64,000 nucleotides of DNA. Source: Dermanyssus gallinae. Lineage: Eukaryota; Arthropoda; Arachnida; Mesostigmata; Dermanyssidae. The stretch's first letter is position 1, and each line of letters begins with the position of its first letter. Made by a program: the position numbers and the translations under genes. Below the pieces are notes generated by a model that did no database searches, was not told the DNA's origin, and saw nothing but the letters and a program-made list of their open reading frames with translations. The DNA lies in assembly GCA_003439945.1 (NCBI GenBank), contig QVRM01002192.1, forward strand, positions 496,001-560,000, written 5' to 3'. This document shows, one piece after another, positions 43,995 to 55,659 of the stretch.

Positions 43995-44785
43995 TTATCT
44001 AGAAATGTATTATTTATTTATTAACACCCGGGTTGGGTAGGTGTGTTTATGTTACATCACAGTTTTTTGACACAACAATTGATCTAGCGTTTTGCCAGTT
44101 CTGCTATGAACCGAACCGCCGGACAGACCGCGGCGTGGTATTTATCACATTTACTCCAGCATTCGTTGCATCGACATTCGTCTTGTGATTCATGGAAGCC
44201 CTCCACGTTGCATTGAACGTAATGAAATCCGTGGGATGCAAAGGCCGTTGTTAAGTGGCAATCTTTCACCCCGCTAGCCCTCCATCCAGTGCTTCTCATT
44301 GCTGCTGTCCCATAAATTCCTATGTCTACCTCGCTAATTTTGGTTCGCCAGTTTCGCATATAGACGTCAAAGGCGCACGTTTTCTTTAGATAGGAGGTTT
44401 TTGTAGCTCCTCTGTCAGCAGTAACCCACCTTCCAACACGTGGACCACTCTATTTCTGCATGTATTTGAACGCGCAAAAACTCTTTAGAAAGAAAAACCT
44501 TACCCCATCAATTAAACGCAATTCGTCTACTCCCATCTTATCCCATATTAGTGAAATGCCATATGTGGCGATAGGTGCCATCTGTATCCCCAAAAGAGCT
44601 ACTACTGCATCGACCGAAATCATATGTGGGCATTTAATTGCCGCGGCTGCGATAGTGGCCTTCCTAACCCTCTCCTGGATGTGTGATCGAAAACTACTGC
44701 CCCTTGTTGATAAGGTGAGCCCTAGGTATGTAAATTTATTTACAAATTTTAATTCTTTTCCCCTGATTTAAAGCAAGTCATTCCT
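43995..44785 (-). pseudogene. Nested LINE RT C-terminus with zinc knuckle
   Basis: The minus strand reads FKFVNKFTYLGLTLS-like text, HIQERVRKATIAAAAI, IQMAPIATYGISLIWDKMGV, VDELRLIDGVRFFFLKSF. A frame change follows, then 44359-44084 ending CRCNECWSKCDKYHAAVCPA (a C/H-rich knuckle of the same type as CRFCSQQCAKYHAVDCP at 53.8 kb). An AT-rich 3' end follows to about 43995. Related to LINE-A but clearly divergent. Confidence 0.68.
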
Positions 44786-45204
44786 GGCCAGACGGCCTTC
44801 ATCCAGGAATGCTACTTGGAGTGCCGCACGAGGTCATTACCTTCAGGTACAACGCAAAACGCAGCCCCTTTATCTTTTGTATGCAATTTAAATATTGCAT
44901 TAACCTCAACATCATTGACGGCCAACCAACCCCGTAGGTCCATCGCCAACGTACATGCATCGAGCCCTTCTTCTCTAAGAGCTTTGGTAATAGGTTTGTT
45001 AATTTTTGTAAATACTTTGAATACTTTCAAGTTCCCATTTTTTCTGCTGCATATCCCGCCCGCAGGCGGTTGGCGTTTCTCCGTTTAAACGTAACGGGAA
45101 TGACCTTCTTCTTGACCTTTCCTCCTTGTCGTTCTGTATCTGCCTCTGCGGTACGTTGTTTTTAACTTGTAGTAAGGGTAGCGCATATACTGAAACCACG
45201 CAGC

Positions 45205-46030
45205 ATGCCTCACAAATATTAGCTGGTCAAGATAAGGCAACAAGGTGCTCATTTTCGGATGGCAATTGGCCCTGTATGATTTGCCCTGCTATGTTGAAGA
45301 GTGGTCTATCCTGGTGCGTAACCAAAACTTTACAGCGTTTGGTAAAGAACTTGTAAAGTAAACCTACAGGACCGCACTTCCAAATATGGTGGAAGTGTTT
45401 ATATGTTCGTCAATTGTAGCGTTGCTAGCTTTCGCTGCCAGGTTACTGTCACTACGAGCAAGTCGGATGTTAAAGTTTATTTTAACGTTCTCGAACAAGT
45501 ATGCTTAATTGGTGTACTCGTACTTATTGCTAATGACTTGAGCCTGTCCCGTATTTATTCGGCTAATTTTCAGATACTGGACGCCCACATTATAAAAGTA
45601 TGGTCACTAAAATTTGTTGCGTTTTTAATAGCCTCTCGCAGCCCGAGCTTTTGTGACCAAGTTCAAGTCTGGGTCGCTTTTCGATCTACTGCTGACCAAA
45701 GATAACCGCCTGATGATGACACCCTGGTAGGAGAAACCTATACCATTGCCGAGAATTTTTATATAGAGGGCTGACTGGAAAGGCACTCGCGGACACTGCA
45801 GCAGGAAAGCTCCCTGCAAGGGCGGATCGTTAGTGTGGAACTCTAACACACTAAATATCAGTCATGTTCCCGTTCACCGGTATGACTGGTAACTGCTTGC
45901 GAATAGCAACGACGCCTGCTTTTAATTAAAGGCTAAATATATTGGCAGTTTAGAGTTATGCATAAAAAGATTGCAGTCGCTGCGGAGAACGGTAAAATGG
46001 CTAATTTTGATCACAATGTGGCTAATTTTG
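45205..46030. other. Unassigned
   Basis: A 100-codon plus frame (45403-45705) and its antisense are open; neither is recognisable. Confidence 0.4.
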
Positions 46031-46037
46031 ATATATA

Positions 46038-46118
46038 AGTTGCGTGTCACTAAACGTAGATATATATATATATACTAAACGTATATGTATATATATACGT
46101 TTATTGACACGCAGCCAC
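46038..46118. repeat. Inverted repeat around (TA)n
   Basis: TGCGTGTCACTAAACGT at the left and its complement (one mismatch) at the right enclose two TA runs. It could form a cruciform or be a tiny transposon remnant. Confidence 0.7.
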
Positions 46119-46119
46119 A

Positions 46120-47160
46120 GCAAGCAGCGCTGCCACAGAGAAAAATACTAAAAAAGCGTCAACTAATCATTGACGAATTTTCCGCCATCTGTGATCTAGT
46201 ATCTTCAGAACCGATAAATAAAGTCAAATTTCATTCTTCGCGATTCACGGGCCGTTAGGCGTACTAAAATGTGCCTTTTCGTCACACAACGCAAGGGTGG
46301 CTAGATGTCTATTATTAATTTTGTTTCGATAAATACAGGGGCAAAAATTAAACCACGATTGTCAGCTCCATTTCTTGTCGGTTGAATGTTTCTGTTTATA
46401 ACGAGTCAGATGGCTATATAGTATAAATAAACAAAATAGTTGGGGGGCTTAACCAGTGCCTGCGGTTTGCGGAGCGTTCAAAGAGAGTGGTGTTATAGCT
46501 AAGGGATCGGTTGTTGTATACCTTTCGTGCGAGAACCGCTCTTCGATGTCAATGCCATTCACTTTTAATGCTGATGCTGAAAGTCCATGTTGGTGGGGTG
46601 ATTTCGAGCCACCGTAATTCACGCCAAACGATAAATGGGGGAAGATAAAGTTGAGCGCTCGCTAATCGCTGACTAAACGGATCTGCAAGTTATGACCGGG
46701 TCGGCCTGCTATGATTTCAGACCCGAAGTCCGCAGTGCCCAAAGAATTTTCAGCGGCAACCCAAAACGGCTGACCTTCCGCTGAAGGAATCAATAAAGCG
46801 TAAGCAAGCTAGCAGTGAACTCAGTAACGACCCAGGAAACCGGCGACGACGTCAGCTCTCAGAGCCACGAAGTGCAGCTGCCGTCTGTCTAGGAAATTGA
46901 GGACCAACCTATTCCTTTTGCTTCACAACATTTGACGTTTGTTTTAGGAAAGCTTGAAGAAGTCGGCTATTCGGAGAAGCACACTCGTAAACAACTTGTT
47001 TTGAAACTTATATAAAAGACCAGAGTTAAAATTTTATCGCAATGATTAAGTGCTCGGTGTGTACCTGTTCTAACTAAGGGTGGCATGGGTTTCGTTAAGT
47101 CTTAGCCAGCAACCTATTCTAAAGGTAGTTAAGGTTTCATTTCAAATCGAGTTGCAATTG
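46120..47160. other. Nothing recognised
   Basis: No long open frame; no repeat noticed. Confidence 0.5.
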
Positions 47161-47164
47161 TTAT

Positions 47165-47570
47165 ATGTATATTTAGAGGGGGCACACTTCCGGAGGGCTG
47201 GCGCAAGGGAAGAGTTTTTCTTCATCCCAAGGAGGGGCAGATAATAACACTTTACAAAATAGGCGACCAATTACACCTACAACAAACCAAAAATGTATGC
47301 AGGTGTTTAGGGGAGGAGTACAGAGTATTCTAGAGACAAATAAAATATAGAAGTATGGTATTGTGGATTTAGGTAGAGGTATAGGCTAGATTATCTTATT
47401 TTTCTGTTAAGTCAGAATGTGAAAGCACTGAGGTTGCGGAAACAAGGCTGTGTAGCAAAGTTTTTAGATCCTAAACAAAACATATGACATGGTGGACAGA
47501 ACAAATTTATATCAAACGATGTTGAGGGAGGGTTTTAGGAGAAGCAGATAGAAGAGAATGTGTAAAAAAG
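47165..47570 (+). pseudogene. Very worn RT remnant
   Basis: The plus strand, in shifting frames, reads LPEGWRKGRVFLHPKEG, RRPITPTTNQ, then VFRGGVQSILETN and a motif-A-like FLDPKQ...DMVDRTN. Its order matches RT domains 0 to A. Old and indel-rich. Confidence 0.45.
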
Positions 47571-47579
47571 ACAAAATTG

Positions 47580-48368
47580 ACGGCGAAAGTAACAAAATGC
47601 GCACGTAGCCCCAGGTAGGGGAATAATAAATATAATTTACAACCAACCTGGGTCGGACTCGCCTTGGTGTTGGCGTGGCACCCGGGGCGTTAAATCTCAG
47701 AGGACCTTCAGAGGGCTCAATTTGCTTGGATCATATATGACTTTTTATTGTATCGGTTACAGTGATTTATTTCAGTATCCAACATGTTTCGCCTATTGAT
47801 TAGCTCATATAACTCAAGTGCTCTGCCGAAGTGCCACGAAATGCGTTACTTTTACACTCCTGACATGTTCGAACAGATGAACTAAATCCTCACATCCGCG
47901 ACCGAACCTGGGAAAAAGCCTGCATAAGAGAAGCCAGTGAATTATTGCTCACAAACTACTCAGGCCACATTGCCACTTGAGATTGCCAAGGGCGATAAGA
48001 GAGATGTGGGAAATTGCGACGATCGTTTAGTTAACAGACGCATGCGTAGACTCCTAAATCGCTCAATAGGCGACGTCACTGAGCTCGTGTCTATTTTCGT
48101 CTAAAATGTTATGAGCCTATAGCTGCTACTTCTACTATTACTGCTACTCGACTACGTCTACGTGACTACTTCAAAATCGACCGGCTGAGTATACATCCAG
48201 ACAGCAAAGAATCAAGTAGGATTCCGTAGTAGAAATCTTTACATGACAGCGAAACGCCTGCCAAATGCACGCTCGGTAAACATATATGGGTTTCCATCGC
48301 CGCACTGGCATTCTCAAGCTATACCAACTGAACTTCATACTATGGAATTACGACATGATCTGGAACCT

Positions 48369-48414
<46 letters not shown>

Positions 48415-51050
48415 TATATTTACTAACAGGTAATGCGCCTTGTATTATACCTCGAAAATGTCGCCCTGCGTCGAATACACGAGTTTGCTCGACATTTTTG
48501 GCCTGTCTCACATTATATGTACCTAAGTGTGACTGTTTAGGCCACTTGAGGGCAAGGGTGATGGTTTTGTTCAAAACTCGCTTAACCCTGCTTTAAGGTT
48601 TTCCAATTTTCTTGTAATTTGTGACCTGAATCCCTAGTGAATAGCATATCGCTTCGAGATATGTAGAAATGACAGATGTTTAGGTGTCTTTTAGCCAACT
48701 GCTTGTTTCCACACCAAGGCGGAGTTTAGCGTATTGTCATCGACTAGCGTTGTAAGTAAACGCCATCGAATTCAGGGCAACGGTTTGTTTCAGTTAGGAA
48801 TTATATTTAAATTCATTCTAGGGAAATATGCAGATATTTTTTATTTAAACTCTTGTGCGGTACGTTTAAGCCTTCTGTTGTTACAGAATTTTCTCCTATT
48901 TTCCTGGAACACGTAGTAGACTCAGTGTGGAGTTAGGTGACCCTGCGTAAAATTAGTCTTTCCATTCGTCGTGAATAGTCTCTCGTTGATATATTTATAG
49001 GGCATGCATCAAAATGCCATTACTAAATGTGTACTATTGTTTTTTGTATCAATTTAAACAGACAAAGTTGAACAAGTCAAGCGTAACATGGATCATTTGG
49101 GTATTCTTAATGCACCGCATATACAATTTCGTGTTTCTTATGACAGTCGCCATGTTTGGACAGGATATATACAATAGCTCTACCACTCTGAGCATTACAT
49201 TACTGCCTTCCCCGAAAACACTCGCAGTGTCGCTGCCAATTTTGCTTAAACACGTCCTTTGCCTTCGTTGTCTGTTCAGTCCATAGTTATCCTCATAAAC
49301 CATTAAATGTTATGATGGTGCAAGACTCTCTAGCTTATGTCAATAGGAGCTGCATGATGGCTTCGGACGTATTTGTATAACTACCCCGATATGTTGAGAC
49401 CGGTTTCTTTATACAGCGTCTTCCAGCGGTCTACTTTCTTCCGAAAAATATTGTTGTTTAAGCAAGAAGATGCATACAGTGGCTCCAAAATCCGTTATGC
49501 TCTGAAAGAATCGGCCGTTTTCAATGTTATCCAATATCCAGCTCTGGGTTTACTTCAAGAAACTCAAAAATATGTTCATAGTTCGCCATTCGGCCACTTT
49601 GTTCGTTTTAGAAAGACTGTTTGCTATCTCAATTGAGTTGCCTGGCGCCGAAGCTTCAACGAATAAGAACCGCTGATGATTTTAACAGCGTCAAGCAATT
49701 ACAGGCCCAAACAATTGTTCATCACGGCAGCTGACTACAAAAACATTGCTTATGGTTATGTCGTATAGACGAAATAGCCCACGGACAATTTAAGACGGTT
49801 TGATTTTTACCCTACTTCTACTACAACCAAACACGCAGAATCCACCTTTTATTTGTTATGTTAATTCGCTACTATATAAAACATGAAGTAAGTTGATGAT
49901 GGCACTGTATAGGTAAATAACAGTGGACAGAAACATGCGAACAAAAATTGGCAAGCAGTAATATGAATATTTGTGCACCAACTCGCATCCATAATATAAT
50001 TGCACAGATAGCTTACATAGACTCCACTGCTAAAATCAACTTGCGCTTTTTATTACTTATAGATGTCATATATGTTGGTGTTATACATGTCGAAAGGACA
50101 GTTCGATGTACTAATTGGCCTCTGGTAAACAAAAAATCTGTGAAATATTGTCGCTATTGAATTAGTACAATAGGAGGTAACTCTTTAATTATTCCCAGTT
50201 TGCGGTTTGCTGCGTATATTGCTCTTCCACTATTCCTAGAGCGCTACAACTCTAGACTAAAGCACTCCAGCATCACGCCCGTTGCAATCGCTGCGGCGTT
50301 GCCTTTGCGGCCGTCGAAAGACGTGCGGACGAAGACGAAAACATTTGTAAAAATATACCATTTGCTATAGTGATAAACGCGGCCTCTGAGCGAACCTCCG
50401 TCGGCATAAACAACGTTACGTACTCCCGCTGCAACACCAACAACATCAAGTTTTTCACATGAGCGCGAATGTTTAGCTTTAATACGTCAAAGTCTGACAG
50501 CCGTATGAGTTCGTGCTGCTAGCCGGGTTCTGCGCGGGTCGGGTATGGCCCTTCCCTGAACAAGCCCGACATCATAACCCCGCCTGTTCTCGTTGCACAA
50601 CAATGTAGCGACCGGCAGCCTTGGCCTGCCTGCCTGCTAACAGCACTTCTTTTGACATCAGTTTTCCAGAGCAACACGACACACCTCAGCCCACGAGACG
50701 CATTAAAACAGCCTAAGTTCCCTTCGTTTATTTTGCATTGCTTTGCAGCTTACGTAGAGGGCGAGGTCGCTTTCTACATATACAGCACCGGAACGTACTA
50801 GTTGAGGTTGAGGGTCTACAGGGAAGATTCCTAAAAATGTTTTGTCGAAAATGCGAAATAAAGCCCATGCTGTGAAACTTTCGTCGCTGTCAACTTTGTT
50901 TAAGAGCAAAACGCATGGGTACTATCGCATCGTGTAAACGCTAATTTTATTGACCGCATCTTTGATGTTATAATGAAAAATAGCAGAAGCCAAACAGTGC
51001 TATTACCAAAATGCTTCTTACAAGAATTAATAATATGTTTGCCTAGCATG
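47580..51050. other. Mostly unassigned
   Basis: (TA)n at 48371-48412. 48600-48770 pairs with the repeat at 28.56-28.80 kb. Open frames at 49014-49303 and 49373-49636 on both strands have no motif I recognise. Confidence 0.4.
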
Positions 51051-51249
51051 CAGCCTGATTATCGACTGGGCTACTGCAAAAACCTTCACTGTTGAATCAA
51101 TCAATAGGAGCTATTTTCGTCAGTGGCAGTGTTAAAAATAAATTAGTCCAGCTTATCGATGGTCCCACGCATCAATTCAGTTCTGCCTTCGATATTCTCC
51201 TAACAACCCACCCTGATGCCATTGACAATACTAATATCCGCGACAAACC

Positions 51250-51425
51250 AAGCAAGATGGCTTAGTAGCAAAGCCTTTGCCTTGCATTAGGAAGGCCTGG
51301 GTTCGAGACCCAGACCGGTCTCTTAAATGGTTTGCATGGTTTCCAATTTAGACAAGGTATGCCGGAGTGGATTAAAAATCAGCTATGACATGAAGGAAAC
51401 CGTACATGGGCATTGACCTCACGGA
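51250..51425 (+). mobile_element. SINE2 copy c, inserted in LINE-D endonuclease
   Basis: AAGATGGCTTAGTAGCAAAGCC (A-box-like), GGGTTCGAGACCC (B box), TTTGCATGGTTTCCAATTTA and the tail CCGTACATGGGCA, on the plus strand. Confidence 0.85.
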
Positions 51426-51571
51426 AAAAGTAAGAAAAAGCCTATAGTCTGACCACAGCCTCATCTTTTTCAGGCTCGAAATTGACGTCGTTAAACCAAC
51501 TTTTATGCTCTATGGGTTTAACTTTTAGCAAATGAACATTAAGATGAAGGCCAATCATCCCAACTTTTTAT

Positions 51572-51690
51572 TTCTTAGTGGTTTTAAGAATGCGTGGTGC
51601 ATATGCGTGACTAGCAACCTGCGTTTCTAATGTGGGACTCACAAATCCACCACACCAAGATTCCTCCCCATCCTTCCAAGTTCGCTAACG
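51572..51690 (-). mobile_element. SINE3 copy c, diverged
   Basis: Aligns with copies a and b (ACTAGCAACCTGCG, ATTCCTCCCCATCC on the plus strand), with many differences. Confidence 0.7.
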
Positions 51691-51699
51691 CTCGCTATT

Positions 51700-52560
51700 T
51701 CTTCGAAGCCGTGGGAGAGGCATCTCTGCCATTCTCCTTGGTTTAGTCATAGTAGCGTCAAACAAGTCTGTCGCCTCTTCGCACGTTCCGTTGTAAATTC
51801 CGTCGCGTCCTACGGTTTAGTTTGCCCTGGAGAATCTTTTACATCCTAGGCGAATTTAAAACTCTTTCAAACGACTGCTCAGTAGCCTCAGTAGCCAGGT
51901 AATGAGCAAAAGTGGTGCCCTTTCCCTTGTGCGTTGTCCCATTCTCTTCTTCTTATGTTTTCCGCTCTTGCACTCTCTTACTGTGTTGCTTTTCCGATCC
52001 CTCCTTTTGGGATCCCTGTTCCCTAGGCTCCTGCCCTACGGGACTCCCCGAGTTTTTGCTCCTACCCCGTGTAGGAGGCACCCATGTTGCCTGCGCGATC
52101 CCCATCGTAGTTTTAGGGCTTTATGGGCTAGAAGGGCCCTTGCGACCGTCAGTGGTACTACAACCAGAGAGTACTGTAACTCCGCTCTAAAAGCCTGGAT
52201 TTACTTGTCCTAATTGTGGCCACTCTGAAGTGGAGAGCACCTAATTCTAGTTTTACATGTCCCATTATCACACTTTTAGGCTGTTCTATCCGTTTATGAG
52301 GTACTTCATTTACCCCCTTCTGTAGTTTTATTTTCTTTGTATACAGAAGCCTATTTTCTTATTTGATATCTTCAGTGGTGTCCTCATACGGTAACCATCC
52401 CAACATGATCGACTAAAACGTGTTCATTTGGATTGCTTTGATGTTAACGAGATGTACAATACGAATGTTGCTTGGTAAGCTGCTTGGCCCACCTGACGGC
52501 GGTCTCAGACTACGACACTTTTGTTATCTCAACGTTAATATTCTCTAATCATTATCCTCT
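51700..52560. other. Unclear stretch inside LINE-D
   Basis: Open frames 51902-52213 and 51912-52190 overlap. One contains CPNCGHSE just downstream. Could be part of LINE-D or another insertion. Confidence 0.35.
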
Positions 52561-53569
52561 TTTTTTGTCGTTTGCTTCTCAAACCTACCTCTACTCCCTT
52601 ACGGCACGCCCCAAAAAGGATGACCAAGCGGATTTTTAACACTTTTAATTACGATCAGTTTGCCACTAAGCTGGTGACGGCTGACTGGTCTAATTGCCTA
52701 ATGTCCCTTGATCCTGATACAGCTGTTGAAACCTGCAACTCCCAACTAATTAACATTTATGATCAAGCTGTCCCCCCAGTACCTGTGCATAACCGTAGAC
52801 CGCCCTCCAAAATCTGGCGCTCATCTGCTCTCCTACGTCTGCAAAAAGATCTTGACTTTGTCGGCCGTAAGTATGCTCGAGATAAATCCAACCTACACCT
52901 GAAAGCGGTTTACTACAAGTTGTTATTCAGAGATAGGGCTTTATTTAAGTCTGAATTCAGGGACTACCATCGCAAACGAATAGAAGAAGCTTCTGGTGGT
53001 TTTTGGAAATATGTCAATAAGGAGACCGGTCGTTCTCTAAAGACACATGTTCCGGAGTCTATCATCGCACCCGACGGCAGTACCGTATACTGTTCCGTCC
53101 TGGCACAGCCTTTTGCGACTATTGGTGATCAGACAGTTGCAGGTCTTCCCCCTCCTTGTGGCAACCTGCACGACTATCTACCTCTCCCTCCAGATGTCTC
53201 GTTTCAACTTCAACATATCTCGCCAACTACTGTAATTCAAGTAATCAACAAGTGCAAAACCGTCCTGAAAGGCGCAGCCACTAGCGTACTTTCCAAGTCA
53301 TCAAAATAGCATTTTCTTCCTTGCTTTTTTAATTGCTCATATATATAATATATCTATCGATACTGGTATCTTTCCACGCAGTTTCAAGAGGGCCTGTGTA
53401 ATTACTCTTTACAAGGAGAAGGGATCTCGCCAAGATACTGGTAGCTATCGGCCAATCCGCTTGACCCCTTTTCTCGCCAAGGCATTTGAACGATGTGTAT
53501 TGTTGCAGATTTTGGCACAGTCACACTTTTATTTACCAGACTATTTTCAATTTCAATTTCAATTCAAGT

Positions 53570-54860
53570 GCTCCTTTATTATATTCAAAGGGTTGACAAT
53601 TATGTACATAGTTATTCACAAAAGTCCTGTATTCAATATATACATTGTGCAATAATAGAAGTATAGAGAACAATTTACTAGATAATAGGATGAAATAGTC
53701 AATCATATTTATTTCACTCAAATAGAGTATGTACAAAATAGTTCATGCTATTATTAAACATAAATACTTGTTGTTTTGCCGTTCCACCGAGAGAAGAAGT
53801 GTAAGGATCTTCGTTGCAGTGCCGGACAATCCACCGCGTGGTACTTAGCGCATTGCTGCGAGCAGAACCGACAAATACACTGAGTAGTATAGTCTTCATG
53901 AAACTCCCTACGGGAGCATACGAGGTGATGGAACCCGTGTACGATGTACCTGGTATATACATGCCTGTCATCGCAGGCCACCCCGGCCCACAACCAAGGA
54001 GACTTAAAGACGTCGAGCGTTCTTACCTCCGTCGCTGCTTCCGTGAATTTGCGTCGCCACTCTTCCAAGAAATGGTTAAGTGGCTCCGTCAATGGCATAC
54101 GCAGCCTAAGCCTAAGCATCTCCACCATCGGCGCACAGTCCGACAATACATAGACGAAGCGGCTTCTCGCCTTGATTGAAAGGCAGAGTACTCGCTTCAT
54201 GTATAGTGTGAAGCACTTTTCAAGCAAATTAAAATTAGCTTGAGATAGGTGTTGCCACACTCTGTCTAAGCTATACGCCAACTTTGGCAGAGTTTTTAAC
54301 ATAAACAAGCGCACTGCCGTACCGACGGACAGTCGCCGTACATCTCCGACCCCTCCGTAGAGAGCTGCCAGTGCCGAGGTAACACTGTTTTCGATGTGTG
54401 TAGTAAACGATGTTCCCCTGTAGTGAATCCAGAGACCCAAGTATGGGGAAGAGTTTACAAACTCCAATGGCTTCCCGCAGCAACGAATAACGTCGTTTGC
54501 ACCTAAACGCCCGCCGCGACGAAACTTAATCGCCTTGGTTTTGCGTGAGTTTATTTCTAGCCCTTTTTTTCATGAGATACGCCTCTACCATGGCGGTAAT
54601 GCGCGAGATGGCACCAATGTTACGATGAGCAACAACAATGTCATCAGCATACATCACTACCACGGCATGTTGAAACTCTTGACGCACGTATTGAACAAGG
54701 TCGGCCAGAAGCAGCGTGAACGAGATGCAGCTTAGTGGGTCCCCCTGAGGAGTCCCAACATTCTGCGTTAGCACACGCACGCCGTTCCTTCCCTCGATCA
54801 ACAGTGTATCATCGTCGAAAAAACTAGAAATTACTCGCAGAAGAGCTCCACTCAAAGGCC
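53570..54860 (-). pseudogene. LINE-A 3' end, copy 4: RT core and C-terminus
   Basis: 54855-54526: ISSFFDDDTLLIEG, NVGTPQGDPLSCISFTLLLA (motif B) and VVVMYADDIVVAHR (motif C). After a frame change near 54560 comes 54467-53754: FVNSSPYLGLWIHYRG, LSVGTAVRLFMLKTLPKLAY, and a C-terminal knuckle CICRFCSQQCAKYHAVDCPA. The 3' UTR has ATAAATATGA near 53700. It supplies the C-terminus missing from copy 1 at the window start. RT domains 0-A are absent: the sequence jumps to an ORF1-like part at 54.87 kb. Confidence 0.85.
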
Positions 54861-54869
54861 GATGCCGAC

Positions 54870-55650
54870 TCTGCTAACGCCTTTGCGGCAGCCGACATCT
54901 CCTTAACTGCATTAACGATCGAGCGGACCTCTTGTACAGCCACCACAGCTTTCTCCACTGAACGCACATGATATTACATAGAGGTAACTGTAGTATTCAT
55001 TCTTTATTTTAGGTCATGGACTGCTTCAAGTCGCTCAACTTTACCGGTGAGAAGCAAGCATTCGTTCATTTTTTCCAACCGCTCTATTTGAGCTGGTACG
55101 CGGGTGAGAAGATGGCTCTGATTCGAGAGACATCATCAAAGCGCTTCGAACCTCTGAGCGCCTATTCTTATTTTGGTGCAGATGTGGCCGATTGGCCGCC
55201 TCCCACATCGTGTTGACGTTGCTGGAGTTGATGGCCCGCCATGTCGATATCTGATGACTCGATGCTTTGGGCGGCTTGGTGGTTATATGTGAGTTATGTG
55301 GTTTTTGTGGGATTTTCTGTAGCAACCCGGCTGATTTCACAACATGGACAGCGCCATTTGAATGACGGATGGTCAGATTTCCTCTTGTTTATCCTTGTCG
55401 TGATGACGTCGACACATCTTAGATGGTAGTGAGATGAACATGTATCTCAAATTATAGGCGCCCGCTTTACCGTCGCACGTTTGATTCAATAAACGACCAC
55501 AATCATCGAGACACACGTTCATTGCCGAAATTTTACTGGGCTTACTTGAGGTCTTTCTAATGTTCGTTGACTGTGGCAATATAACGGGAATGCAGACCGA
55601 CAATGAGAAACACTTCCCCAAACTGCTGAAATACTTGCGCATGAGCACTA
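54870..55650 (-). pseudogene. Probable LINE ORF1 remnant with coiled coil
   Basis: The minus strand reads VEKAVVAVQEVRSIVNAVKE, MSAAAKALAESASAFEW (54.96-54.85 kb), a heptad-like helix. Upstream is RRFDDVSRIRAIFSPAYQL-like text and frames to 55648. Position upstream of an RT suggests the ORF1 of an internally deleted element. No clear zinc finger. Confidence 0.45.
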
Positions 55651-55659
55651 GGGATAACT

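Larger units (their letters stand above)
42900..45200 (-). pseudogene. LINE-A copy 2 (5' half), with two nested insertions
   Basis: Collinear with copy 1 at 1-2200. ORF1 basic and C-terminal part: 45200-44800 (LDACTLAMDLRGWLAVNDVE, AAFCVV). End of ORF1: about 43990-43900. Start and middle of the endonuclease: 43870-43320 (DNA matches to 1290-1230 and 1010-940). Endonuclease-RT linker: 43160-42900 (matches 345-80). It is interrupted by an RT fragment (43995-44785) and a SINE3 (43163-43318). No intact frame remains. Confidence 0.7.
51055..53550 (+). pseudogene. LINE-D: endonuclease end, linker and RT start
   Basis: Plus strand. The endonuclease C-terminus LVQLIDGPTHQFSSAFDILL (about 51150-51210) is separated by a SINE2 from SDHSLIFFRLEIDV (about 51455-51500). 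A SINE3 (51572-51690) and an unclear stretch (51700-52500) follow. The open frame 52572-53309 is the basic linker (WRSSALLRLQKDLDFVGRKY and GGFWKYVNKETGRSLK). After a stop it continues TGIFPRSFKRACVITLYKEK, SYRPIRLTPFLAKAFER and FYLPDYF (RT domains 1-2) to 53550, where a LINE-A 3' end on the other strand begins. CR1/Jockey/Rex-type by look. Confidence 0.75.
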
